Notes under the pieces: generated by a model | Databases searched by the model: none | Seen by the model: the letters and a program-made list of their open reading frames with translations, nothing else | What the model was told of the DNA's origin: nothing | Assembly (NCBI RefSeq): GCF_026341855.1 | Contig: NZ_JAPENW010000001.1 | Coordinates: forward strand, 2,108,001-2,172,000 | Origin: Streptomyces sp. NBC_00568 | GTDB lineage: Bacteria > Actinomycetota > Actinomycetes > Streptomycetales > Streptomycetaceae | Direction of reading: 5' to 3' | DNA length: 64,000 nucleotides | Shown here: piece by piece, positions 1 to 7,570 of the stretch | How positions within the stretch are numbered: the stretch's first letter is position 1 | Layout of the letters: each line of letters opens with the position of its first letter | Position numbers and translations under genes: made by a program

Positions 1-581
1 CCAACCGCCTCGGCACGAACTCGCTGCTGGACATCAACGTCTTCGGGCGCCGGGCCGGCATCGCGGCCGCGGAGTACTCGGCGAAGGCCGGCTACCTCGA
101 GCTGCCCGAGGACCCGGCCTCCCAGGTCGTGTCCCAGGTCGAGCGTCTGCGCAACTCCACGGGCACCGAGCGGGTCGCCGACATCCGCCGTGAGCTCCAG
201 GAGTGCATGGACGCCAACGTGATGGTGTTCCGCACCGAACAGACCATCAAGACGGCGGTCGAGAAGATCGCGGAGCTGCGCGAGCGTTACCTCAACGTCT
301 CGGTCCAGGACAAGGGCAAGCGGTTCAACACGGACCTCCTCGAGGCCATCGAGCTGGGCAACCTGCTCGACCTGGCCGAGGTCATGGCCGTGTCCGCGCT
401 CGCCCGCAAGGAGTCCCGCGGCGGTCACTACCGCGAGGACTACCCGAACCGCGACGACGTCAACTTCATGCGCCACACCATGGCGTACCGCGAGGTCGGC
501 GACGACGGCACCGAGTCGATCCGTCTCGACTACAAGCCGGTCGTCCAGACCCGCTACCAGCCGATGGAGCGTAAGTACTGA
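1..581 (+). CDS. sdhA: Succinate dehydrogenase flavoprotein subunit, C-terminal part
   Basis: The gene enters from the left edge; the reading frame begins at base 3 and ends with TGA at 579-581. About 193 residues are visible, starting NRLGTNSLLDINVFGRRAG, the conserved FAD-domain stretch of SdhA, followed by the helical C-terminal domain ending QTRYQPMERKY. SdhA oxidises succinate to fumarate at covalently bound FAD and passes electrons to SdhB; the covalent-FAD histidine lies outside the window. The stop and the sdhB ATG share one base (TGATG), so the genes are probably translationally coupled in an sdh operon. The family assignment is firm even though the gene is cut. Confidence 0.96.
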   Translation, partial: NRLGTNSLLDINVFGRRAGIAAAEYSAKAGYLELPEDPASQVVSQVERLRNSTGTERVADIRRELQECMDANVMVFRTEQTIKTAVEKIAELRERYLNVSVQDKGKRFNTDLLEAIELGNLLDLAEVMAVSALARKESRGGHYREDYPNRDDVNFMRHTMAYREVGDDGTESIRLDYKPVVQTRYQPMERKY

Positions 582-1360
582 TGGCTACTCCCACTCTGGA
601 CAAGGCGGACGCCGCCGGCGCACCCGAGCCCGGTTTCGGCGACTCCCCCTACATCACCGCCACGTTCCGCATCCGCCGGTTCAACCCGGAGGTCTCGGCG
701 GAGTCGGTCTGGGAAGACTTCCAGCTCCAGATCGACCCCAAGGAGCGTGTCCTCGACGCGCTGCACAAGATCAAGTGGGACCAGGACGGGACGCTCACGT
801 TCCGCCGCTCCTGCGCGCACGGCATCTGCGGCTCGGACGCCATGCGGATCAACGGCAAGAACCGTCTCGCCTGCAAGACGCTGATCAAGGACCTCAACCC
901 CGACAAGCCGATCACGGTCGAGGCGATCAAGGGTCTGACGGTCCTGAAGGACCTCGTGGTCGACATGGACCCGTTCTTCCAGGCGTACCGCGACGTGATG
1001 CCGTTCCTCATCACGAAGGAGACCAACGAGCCGACGCGCGAGCGCCTGCAGTCGGCCGAGGACCGCGAGCGGTTCGACGACACGACCAAGTGCATCCTGT
1101 GCGCGGCGTGCACGTCGTCCTGCCCGGTGTTCTGGAACGACGGCCAGTACTTCGGCCCGGCCGCCATCGTGAACGCCCACCGCTTCATCTTCGACTCGCG
1201 TGACGAGGCGGGCGAGCAGCGCCTGGAGATCCTGAACGACAAGGACGGCGTGTGGCGCTGCCGCACGACGTTCAACTGCACGGACGCCTGCCCCCGAGGC
1301 ATCGAGGTCACGAAGGCGATCCAGGAAGTGAAGCGCGCCCTGATCACGCGTCGCTTCTGA
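581..1360 (+). CDS. sdhB: Succinate dehydrogenase iron-sulfur subunit
   Basis: 259 residues, a normal length. It relays electrons from the SdhA flavin to quinone at the inner face of the membrane. All three cluster motifs are visible: the [2Fe-2S] cysteines in SCAHGICG (C78, C83) and C98, the [4Fe-4S] motif CILCAACTSSCP from C171, and the [3Fe-4S] motif CRTTFNCTDACP from C227. The ATG overlaps the sdhA stop by one base. It is the last gene of the operon: a strong hairpin follows 25 bases after the stop. Confidence 0.98.
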   Translation: MATPTLDKADAAGAPEPGFGDSPYITATFRIRRFNPEVSAESVWEDFQLQIDPKERVLDALHKIKWDQDGTLTFRRSCAHGICGSDAMRINGKNRLACKTLIKDLNPDKPITVEAIKGLTVLKDLVVDMDPFFQAYRDVMPFLITKETNEPTRERLQSAEDRERFDDTTKCILCAACTSSCPVFWNDGQYFGPAAIVNAHRFIFDSRDEAGEQRLEILNDKDGVWRCRTTFNCTDACPRGIEVTKAIQEVKRALITRRF

Positions 1361-1384
1361 GGTCTTCCTCTTCAGCCTGTACGT

Positions 1385-1423
1385 CGTGTGGGCCCCGCTT
1401 CCTCCGGGAGCGGGGCCCACACG
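1385..1423 (+). terminator. Terminator hairpin after sdhB
   Basis: A 15-bp perfect stem (CGTGTGGGCCCCGCT pairing with its reverse complement at 1409-1423) encloses a 9-nt loop. It lies 25 bases after the sdhB stop, as expected for the end of the sdh operon. There is no U tract, which is normal for Streptomyces terminators. Confidence 0.85.
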
Positions 1424-1522
1424 CGTGCGGAGCCACGAATTGGTGAAACGGACCGATCAGGGCTCAGGGCTGCCGACCGGCCTACGATGATGCTCTCGAC
1501 ACCAGCCCACAGGAGGCACGTG

Positions 1523-2134
1523 ATGTCCGCAGCATCCGTCGAGCGGCCCCACGACGACCGTCCGCTGATCGCGGAGGCGAACCGTCTCATGGACCGCACC
1601 CCGGGCTACCGCGTCGAGATCATCGGAGGCCAGATCCTCGTATCCCCGCCGCCGGACGGTGCCCACGCCAGCGCGCTGACCAACCTCATGCTCCCGTTCC
1701 TGGCAGCCGGATTGCACGGAGCGGAGTCACAGGTGCTCCAGGGCGTCGGGCTCTGGCTGCCGTCCGGCGCGGAGGACTACGCCGTCCCCGACCTTGCTCT
1801 GGTGGACGCCGACTTCCAAGAGCACCTCGTCGAGAACAACTGCTACGACCCCATTGCCTTCCGCTTCGTCCTGGAAGTCACGTCCAGCAACTACGAGTCC
1901 GATCTGCGCACCAAGGTCTCCGCGTACGCCGGCGCCGACGTGCCCGTGTACGTCATCGTCGACCGCAAGCACCAGCGCCTCCACGTGCTCACCGACCCGG
2001 CCGAGGGCGGATACGGCAACCACCGCATCCACGCCCCCGGCGAGATCGTCACTCTCCCCGACTCCCTCGGCGCCAAGGTGACCCTCGACGTGGCCGAGAT
2101 CCTCGCAGCGGGCGGCCCCGAACCGGCTTCCTGA
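1523..2134 (+). CDS. Uma2 family endonuclease-fold protein (DUF820)
   Basis: 203 residues from an ATG at 1523 preceded by AGGAGGC. The frame stays open upstream to about 1388, but only 1523 has a ribosome site. The pattern is that of Uma2/DUF820 proteins, which have a PD-(D/E)XK nuclease fold: AVPDLALV about 75 residues in, FVLEVTSSNYESDLRTK about 35 residues later, and PVYVIVD. The Asp, Glu and Lys of the putative active site are all present. Such genes are abundant and paralogous in Streptomyces and cyanobacteria, and their biological role is not settled. Its stop abuts the stop of the convergent gene at 2135 with no intervening base. Confidence 0.88.
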   Translation: MSAASVERPHDDRPLIAEANRLMDRTPGYRVEIIGGQILVSPPPDGAHASALTNLMLPFLAAGLHGAESQVLQGVGLWLPSGAEDYAVPDLALVDADFQEHLVENNCYDPIAFRFVLEVTSSNYESDLRTKVSAYAGADVPVYVIVDRKHQRLHVLTDPAEGGYGNHRIHAPGEIVTLPDSLGAKVTLDVAEILAAGGPEPAS

Positions 2135-4600
2135 TCACAGCTGGCTCAGGATCGTCGGATCCGTGATCCTCATGTCGTCCGCCAGCAGCATCGCCTTGCT
2201 GAGGATCACCGCCAGCATCCGGTCACCCTCGAACGGGAGGCGGCCGGGCTGGAGGCCTCCCGGCGCGGGCTTCGGGACGATGCACAGGTACTGGTCGTTC
2301 GGGCTCATCAGGATGTTGCCCGAGCCCAGGTGGATCCGGTACGTGTGGCGCTCGCCCTTCACGTGCAGGAAGCGGCCCTCCAGTGAGCAGCGGTCGGCTA
2401 TCGCCAGGCGGGGGATCAGACGGTCCAGCAGGGTGCGGCGGGTCTGCGCGGTCTCGGTCAGTTCGCCGAAGCCGTACGAGGTCCAGTAGTCCTGGAAGCG
2501 ACCGCCGGGGCCGCCGTCCTGCCAGGTCGGGTCGTTGCCGACACTGGCGACTCCGACGAACAGGTCGACGTCGCGCAGGACTTCGGAGAGGACGAGGGGC
2601 GGTATCGCGGTGAGGGGCAGCGGCTCCACCGGGTCCTCGCCCTCACGCAGCCGCATGCGGTACTCACCGCCGTAGCAGTGCGCCGAGTTCTCGGGGGCGT
2701 CCAGCGGATAGAAGCGCACCTGGTCGGTGCGCAGCCGCAGATAGCTGCCGGACTCGGTGGTGTCGTCGCCGTACTCGCCTTCGCCCTCGATCCAGTACTC
2801 CGCGCGCAGACCCCACCGGGGCAGTTCCCGGGTCGCCGGGGGCGCCTCGTCGTCGACGCAGAGGCGCAGCTTGTTGCGCCAGCCCCTGATGGCGGCGAGG
2901 GAGTTGAACTGGTGCTGGCGCACGAAGTGTGCGGCGAAGCGGTTCGAGTACGTGCCCGTCGCGCGCTCGGCGTCGGTGAGGAGGTACACCTCGCGGTGGG
3001 CCTGCTTGAAGGGCTGGGTGATCTCGTGCCGCTCCAGCCAGTCCCGCCAGGCGACGACCTCGGCGGGCTCACGCTCGACGGGGTGCCAGAGGGCGACCTC
3101 CTCGCCTCCCTTCACCGGGTCGTCGGTGAGGGTGGACAGCTCGCCGTTCGCGAACCCGACCGGTGTGCCGTCGACCGTCCACAGGAGCCGGCGGGCGAGG
3201 GTGCCGACGAGCGGGTGGTCGAGGCAGCGCTCGCGCCAGGTGTCGTACGCCCAGTTGCGCCGGGCGAGGAACTGCCGGTCCAGGCGCTCTGCCTGCGCCG
3301 ACAGCATCCTGTCGATGTCCTTGACGGCCGCTCTCAGATCCTTGAGCTCCTCGGCATGGTCGCGGCGCACGGCGGCGGGCACGCTCTTGACGGCCTTGCC
3401 GGTCGCGTTGCGCCAGCTCAGCACGGCGCGTGAGCCCTGGATGTCGACGAGGGCGGTGACCTCTCCGAGGTCGTGACGGGCGTGCCCCACCTCGCCGAGT
3501 CCGTACGCCGGGACGGCCAGTTCCTCGATCTCCTCCCGGCTCAGCCCGAGGGCGGTGGCCCGCGCCTGAAGCGCGCCGTCGAGGAGCTTCGCCGTGTTCT
3601 TGTACGTCACCCGGGTGGCGAGCCTGGCCAGTTCGGCGAGGGCGGACTCGCCGTCGAGCCGGGACAGCGCGAACACACCGGCGTTGGCGACCTTGGGGTT
3701 GCGCGGGCCGAGTCCCGCGACCTTCTTCAGGGAGGTCTCGACGAGCGCGCCGAGGGCCCGGGCGGTGGCGGGGTGGGGCGGCAGGAGGGAGACCAGCCAG
3801 GCCAGGCCGCGCAGGGCGTTGGCGTTGAAGGGGTCGTAGACGGTGTTGACGTCCACCCCGTACCCCGGACCCTCCAGCGGGAGGGTCCGGGGGCGGCCGA
3901 CGAGGGCGAGCCAGGACACCGCGGCGGCGCGGACACTGCCGTCGCCCAGGGGTTCGACGAGGGCGCGGGCCCGCTTGTCCCACCTGGCGGAGGGCTTGGA
4001 GGCGGTGGCGCCCGTCAGGTGGGCCAGCAGTGCCTGCCAGTCGGGGGCGGAGCCGTCCCGCATGGCCTGCTCGGCCCATTCCTCACCGACGTTCAGGACG
4101 GGCTCCGTGACCTTCTTCATCAACTCCACGACGTACTCGGGGTGGTAGGCGTCCACGCCCGTGCGGCGGAACGCCGCGACGACGGCGGGAGTCAGCCGCC
4201 GGCCGGCCGCCAGCTCGGCCTCGGCCAGTACGTCCATCCGCGCCCCGTACCCGTAGTCGTACTGCCGGCCGAGTGCGTCGAGCTGCTGCCGCCGCTCGCC
4301 GGCGAGCGGGTCCGCGGGAAGGCCGCGGGAGACAACGCCGAGCAGGGTCAGCACGTTGATCCGGGCGACGGATTTCCTGCCGACCGAGTGGTAGCGCTCC
4401 ACCAGCGCGTCGGCCAGCCTCGTCCGCTGCTCGGCGGGCAGCGCCCGCACCACGTCGAGAACCTCGTCCCAACCCCCGCCCCAGTGGTTTCTGTTGGCCG
4501 CGGCGATCTTGAGGAGCTCGGTGGCGAGCTCTCCCATGTCGCCCTCGGCCACCCGCTCACGGATCCGCTGCCCCCACCGCCCGGTGCCGCTCATCGTCAT
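2135..4600 (-). CDS. DUF4132 domain-containing protein
   Basis: 821 residues from the ATG at 4600; the frame is open to 4849, but this ATG overlaps the stop of the upstream gene (ATGA), which decides the start. The N-terminal two thirds is helical and repeat-like, without a motif I can name. The C-terminal ~170 residues match DUF4132: LFVGVASVGNDPTW, then DRCSLEGRFLHVKG, YRIHLGSGNILM and NDQYLCIVP. DUF4132 proteins are large cytoplasmic proteins of unknown function; no signal peptide or membrane segment is visible. It is co-transcribed with the small gene upstream, and the pair forms an isolated module. Confidence 0.8.
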   Translation of the reverse strand: MTMSGTGRWGQRIRERVAEGDMGELATELLKIAAANRNHWGGGWDEVLDVVRALPAEQRTRLADALVERYHSVGRKSVARINVLTLLGVVSRGLPADPLAGERRQQLDALGRQYDYGYGARMDVLAEAELAAGRRLTPAVVAAFRRTGVDAYHPEYVVELMKKVTEPVLNVGEEWAEQAMRDGSAPDWQALLAHLTGATASKPSARWDKRARALVEPLGDGSVRAAAVSWLALVGRPRTLPLEGPGYGVDVNTVYDPFNANALRGLAWLVSLLPPHPATARALGALVETSLKKVAGLGPRNPKVANAGVFALSRLDGESALAELARLATRVTYKNTAKLLDGALQARATALGLSREEIEELAVPAYGLGEVGHARHDLGEVTALVDIQGSRAVLSWRNATGKAVKSVPAAVRRDHAEELKDLRAAVKDIDRMLSAQAERLDRQFLARRNWAYDTWRERCLDHPLVGTLARRLLWTVDGTPVGFANGELSTLTDDPVKGGEEVALWHPVEREPAEVVAWRDWLERHEITQPFKQAHREVYLLTDAERATGTYSNRFAAHFVRQHQFNSLAAIRGWRNKLRLCVDDEAPPATRELPRWGLRAEYWIEGEGEYGDDTTESGSYLRLRTDQVRFYPLDAPENSAHCYGGEYRMRLREGEDPVEPLPLTAIPPLVLSEVLRDVDLFVGVASVGNDPTWQDGGPGGRFQDYWTSYGFGELTETAQTRRTLLDRLIPRLAIADRCSLEGRFLHVKGERHTYRIHLGSGNILMSPNDQYLCIVPKPAPGGLQPGRLPFEGDRMLAVILSKAMLLADDMRITDPTILSQL

Positions 4601-4989
4601 CCCCCGACCAGCGCGACGAGCTTGAGGAAGGTGACCTCGGTGCCCAGGGTCACCTCGATCTCCTCGTCGAGTTCGGTCACCTGGTGTTCCCCCACGAGCA
4701 CCAGAAAACCGTTCCCCGCGAAGGCCTTGAGCGCCGCCTCGCTCTGCGCCTCGGGGTCTATCCGGCGGGGCGTGCGCAGCGCGTAGCCGTTCAGCACCCG
4801 CTCGGTGTCCTCCGGCTGCACGAGCCCCTGGAACACCCCCGGCGTCCACGAGTTGTACTCGGCGACCTCCTGGAAGACCCGTCGCCGGATCAGCTCGCGC
4901 AACGTGAGCCGCCCCTCGTCGATCACGAGCCCCCAGCCCGTGCCCCGGTCCCCACTGGTCGTCTCGTCGACGAACATCACCGTTCCCAT
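4597..4989 (-). CDS. Hypothetical protein paired with the DUF4132 gene
   Basis: 130 residues starting MGTVMFVDETTSGDRGTGW. The frame is open to 5064, but the Met at 4989 (or the one four codons on) best fits the onset of conserved-looking sequence. The middle, LTLRELIRRRVFQEVAEYN, reads like an amphipathic helix. The C-terminus (GNGFLVLVGEHQVTELDEEIEV) looks like a small beta domain. I recognise no family with confidence. The stop overlaps the DUF4132 start by four bases, so the products are probably made in a fixed ratio and may bind each other (inference). Confidence 0.75.
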   Translation of the reverse strand: MGTVMFVDETTSGDRGTGWGLVIDEGRLTLRELIRRRVFQEVAEYNSWTPGVFQGLVQPEDTERVLNGYALRTPRRIDPEAQSEAALKAFAGNGFLVLVGEHQVTELDEEIEVTLGTEVTFLKLVALVGG

Positions 4990-5159
4990 GCCGACGACAG
5001 TACGAGCCGCCACTGACAACGGGTCATCGAGCGCTGGCCCGCCGCTCCGGTCCGGCACGGGCACGGTTCCCGGGCCCGACTCCCCTCAACGGGTGATCAC
5101 ATGTTCGGCCCGCGGTCGGGCCCGCACCACCCGTCCCCGGCAGTCCCTAATCTGATGGC

Positions 5160-5576
5160 ATGTCAGATGACGTGTCATACGAGCTTCTCGGACTCGACAA
5201 CGTGCTGCTGCCCGTCGGGAACCTCGGCGAGGCCGTGGGCTTCTACGAGCGCGCGGGGTTCCCGCCGGCCTTCCGGCTCGACGAGGCCGGCATCGCGGTG
5301 CTGAAGGTCGGCAAGGAGACGCCGGGCGTGCTGCTGCGACTGGACGACGAGCTGAGCCACCGGCCGCCGCCATGGGCGTCGCCACGGCTGTGGGTGGAGG
5401 TGGCGGACGCCCGGGCCGCGGCCCGCTCACTGACCGCCGCCGGGATCACCCCCCTCGACGAGCCCTTCTCCGGCGCCACCGGCTGGACCGTCGAGATCGC
5501 CGACCCCTGGGGCAACGTCATCGGCCTGACGGACTACACCAAGCGCCCCGAACTGGCCCGCAGGGCCCAGCGGTAG
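5160..5576 (+). CDS. VOC family protein (glyoxalase/bleomycin-resistance fold)
   Basis: 138 residues, the usual size for a single VOC module with two beta-alpha-beta-beta-beta units. LLGLDNVLLPVGNLGEAVGFYERAGF opens the first unit and PRLWVEVADARAAARSLTAAGI the second, ending TVEIADPWGNVIGLTDY. The family covers glyoxalases, dioxygenases and antibiotic-binding proteins; nothing here narrows the substrate. It stands alone between the DUF4132 pair (divergent) and the TetR operon. Confidence 0.88.
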   Translation: MSDDVSYELLGLDNVLLPVGNLGEAVGFYERAGFPPAFRLDEAGIAVLKVGKETPGVLLRLDDELSHRPPPWASPRLWVEVADARAAARSLTAAGITPLDEPFSGATGWTVEIADPWGNVIGLTDYTKRPELARRAQR

Positions 5577-5651
5577 CCCCGGCAGCCCCGCGCGCGCCGC
5601 CTCTGGACACCGTGCGGCGCGAGCACGGGGGACGCCCTCGCGGGATCCGAC

Positions 5652-5710
5652 TTGAACATGTTCAAAAGCAGGTCTACATTCATCCCAGACAGCGTTTTGA
5701 ACGCGTTCAA
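5652..5710 (+). promoter_or_regulatory. Promoter with two palindromic operators
   Basis: Two perfect 14-bp palindromes share half-sites: TTGAACATGTTCAA at 5652-5665 and TTGAACGCGTTCAA at 5697-5710, with centres 45 bp apart. The first TTGAAC also reads as a -35 box, and TACATT at 5675-5680 as a -10 box with an exact 17-bp spacer. That places operator 1 on the -35 and operator 2 just after the expected start site (about 5687). The arrangement fits repression, most simply by the TetR protein encoded as the third gene of this operon. The binding partner is inferred. Confidence 0.75.
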
Positions 5711-5724
5711 GAAGGGGTGGGGAC

Positions 5725-6132
5725 ATGGACCTCACGGTCGTCGCGTACGTCATCTATCTGCTGGTCAGCATCGCGCTGACGGTCTGGGTGGCACGCACGC
5801 TGAGCCACAACGGGCGGATCTTCCTGGCGGACGTACTGCACGGGAACGAGAAGCTCGCCGACGCGGTGAACCATCTGCTGGTGGTGGGCTTCTACCTCGT
5901 CAACCTGGGCTTCGTCGCGCTCTATCTGCACCAGAGCGACGAGATCTCCAACGCCCGCGAGATCTTCGAAGCCCTGTCGACCAAGCTGGGCGTCGTCCTG
6001 CTGGTGCTCGGGGTCATGCACCTGGGGAACGTGTACGTGCTCAACAAGATCCGGCGGCGGGGTGTCATGGAGCGGGAGCAGACGCCGCCGGTGCAGCCGA
6101 CGGACTGGATCGCCCCCGCGGCCGGGGCGTGA
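5725..6132 (+). CDS. Small integral membrane protein, first gene of the TetR operon
   Basis: 135 residues with three clear hydrophobic segments, roughly residues 3-25, 50-70 and 92-112 (VAYVIYLLVSIALTVWVA, LLVVGFYLVNLGFVALYL, GVVLLVLGVMHLGNVYVL), and a short polar tail. The second and third segments contain His and Asn (VNHLL, MHLGN). I cannot assign a family by name. It follows the double-operator promoter directly and is separated from the next gene by five bases, so it is probably the main target of the regulator at 6663. Confidence 0.82.
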   Translation: MDLTVVAYVIYLLVSIALTVWVARTLSHNGRIFLADVLHGNEKLADAVNHLLVVGFYLVNLGFVALYLHQSDEISNAREIFEALSTKLGVVLLVLGVMHLGNVYVLNKIRRRGVMEREQTPPVQPTDWIAPAAGA

Positions 6133-6137
6133 GACCG

Positions 6138-6653
6138 ATGGCCGGCATCACAGCCACCCGGGACCGGGGCGCCGCGCGCGTCCCGGTCCTCGGGCTCACC
6201 GTCCTCTACGACGCGCGCTGCTCGCTGTGCGCCTTCCTGAAGCACTGGCTCGCCCGGCAGGCGCAGCTCGTCCCGCTCCGGTTCGTCCCCGTGGGTTCCG
6301 AAGAGGCCCGGCGGCGCTTCCCGCGCCTCGATCACCGGGCCACCCTGAGCGAGATCACCGTGGTGGGAGACAGCGGGCAGGTGTACCAGGGAGCCGCCGC
6401 CTGGGTCGTCGCCCTGTGGGCGCTGCGCGAGTACCGGGCGCTGGCCCATCGGCTGAGCACCCCCGCGGGTGCCAGGCTGGCCAGGGGCGCGACCCTCGCC
6501 GCCGCCAAGTGGCGCGAGGCCCAGGCGTCCGAACGATGGGGCGGTGGCGCGTACCACTGGGGCGACGGGTGGAGCTACGACCCGACCGCGGGATGGACGT
6601 ACGTACCCCCCGCCTGCGACAGCGGCGAATGTTCCACCGCTCCCACTCGTTAG
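6138..6653 (+). CDS. DCC-family thiol-disulfide oxidoreductase-like protein (DUF393)
   Basis: 171 residues from the ATG at 6138. The motif LYDARCSLCAFLKHWL near residue 20 is the DxxCxxC signature of the DCC family (DUF393), which has a thioredoxin-like arrangement. The C-terminal third (WGGGAYHWGDGWSYDPTAGW) is Trp/Gly-rich and may be disordered. Substrates of this family are unknown. It starts five bases after the membrane-protein gene and ends just before the TetR gene, so the three appear to be one operon. The frame is also open upstream; the ATG at 6138 was chosen because it avoids overlap. Confidence 0.85.
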   Translation: MAGITATRDRGAARVPVLGLTVLYDARCSLCAFLKHWLARQAQLVPLRFVPVGSEEARRRFPRLDHRATLSEITVVGDSGQVYQGAAAWVVALWALREYRALAHRLSTPAGARLARGATLAAAKWREAQASERWGGGAYHWGDGWSYDPTAGWTYVPPACDSGECSTAPTR

Positions 6654-6662
6654 GCTCGTCCC

Positions 6663-7493
6663 GTGCCAGCACCGACAGACAGCCCCGGCCCCATCGGGTC
6701 CTCCGAGTCCTCCCGTGCCTCCGAGCCCTCCACGCCCTCCGTACCGGCGGACAAGGAGGCGGCGAAGAGCCCCGCCAAGAGCGAGCAGACCCGGGCCCTG
6801 ATCCTGGAGACGGCGATGCGGCTCTTCCAGGAGCGGGGGTACGACAAGACGACGATGCGGGCCATCGCCAAGGAGGCCGGGGTCTCCGTCGGGAACGCGT
6901 ACTACTACTTCGCCGGCAAGGAGCACCTGATCCAGGGCTTCTACGACCGGATCGCCGCCGAGCACCAGGAGGCGGTCCGGGAGGTGCTGGACCGCGAGAC
7001 GGACCTGGAGGCCCGGCTGGGCGGCGTCCTGAAGGCATGGCTGGACATCGCCACGCCCTACCACGAGTTCGCGGTGCAGTTCTTCAAGAACGCCGCCGAC
7101 CCGGACAGCCCGCTCAGCCCCTTCTCCCCCGAGTCGGAGCACGCGCGCTTGGAGGCCATCAGCGTCCACCGGGAGGTGCTGGCCGGGGCGAAGACCAAGG
7201 TGCCCGAAGAACTGCGCGACGTGCTGCCCGAGTTGATGTGGCTCTCCCAGATGGGGCTCGTCCTGTACTGGGTCTTCGACCGTACGGAGGGCCGCGAGCG
7301 CAGCTACCGGCTCGCCGAGCGGGGCGCGCGCCTCACCGCGCGCGGCGTCTCGCTCTCCCGGTTCCGTCTCCTGCGGCCCCTCGTCCACGAGGTGCACGAA
7401 CTGTTCACGGACTTCCTGCCGGGGATGACGAAGGCCCTGCCCGACCCGGCCAGGAAGAAGGACCGGGAGTCGGGGCGCCCGCCGAAGGAGTAA
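6663..7493 (+). CDS. TetR family transcriptional regulator
   Basis: 276 residues from a GTG. A Pro/Ser/Glu-rich tail of about 40 residues precedes the DNA-binding domain (ALILETAMRLFQERGYDKTTM, then AIAKEAGVSVGNAYYYFAGKEHLI), a textbook TetR helix-turn-helix. The rest is a helical ligand-binding domain (PYHEFAVQFFKNAADPDSPLSPFSPES) whose effector is unknown. It is the last gene of a three-gene operon whose promoter carries two matched palindromes, so autoregulation is likely. A hairpin follows the stop. Confidence 0.93.
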   Translation: MPAPTDSPGPIGSSESSRASEPSTPSVPADKEAAKSPAKSEQTRALILETAMRLFQERGYDKTTMRAIAKEAGVSVGNAYYYFAGKEHLIQGFYDRIAAEHQEAVREVLDRETDLEARLGGVLKAWLDIATPYHEFAVQFFKNAADPDSPLSPFSPESEHARLEAISVHREVLAGAKTKVPEELRDVLPELMWLSQMGLVLYWVFDRTEGRERSYRLAERGARLTARGVSLSRFRLLRPLVHEVHELFTDFLPGMTKALPDPARKKDRESGRPPKE

Positions 7494-7505
7494 GGAGTGA
7501 GGAGC

Positions 7506-7534
7506 GCCCGCCGGGCAGCCCTTGCCCGGCGGGC
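7506..7534. terminator. Bidirectional terminator between the tetR operon and the MMPL gene
   Basis: A perfect 11-bp stem, GCCCGCCGGGC with GCCCGGCGGGC, encloses a 7-nt loop. It lies between two convergent genes (stops at 7493 and 7571) and can serve both. Confidence 0.8.
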
Positions 7535-7570
7535 ACCCCTCACCTCGGACGGTTCTCGCGTCCGGCGGTC

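Noticed and set aside
5652..5710. The palindromes as LexA (SOS) boxes
   Set aside because: Actinobacterial LexA sites are TCGAAC-N4-GTTCGA; here the spacing is two bases and the outer bases are TT/AA.
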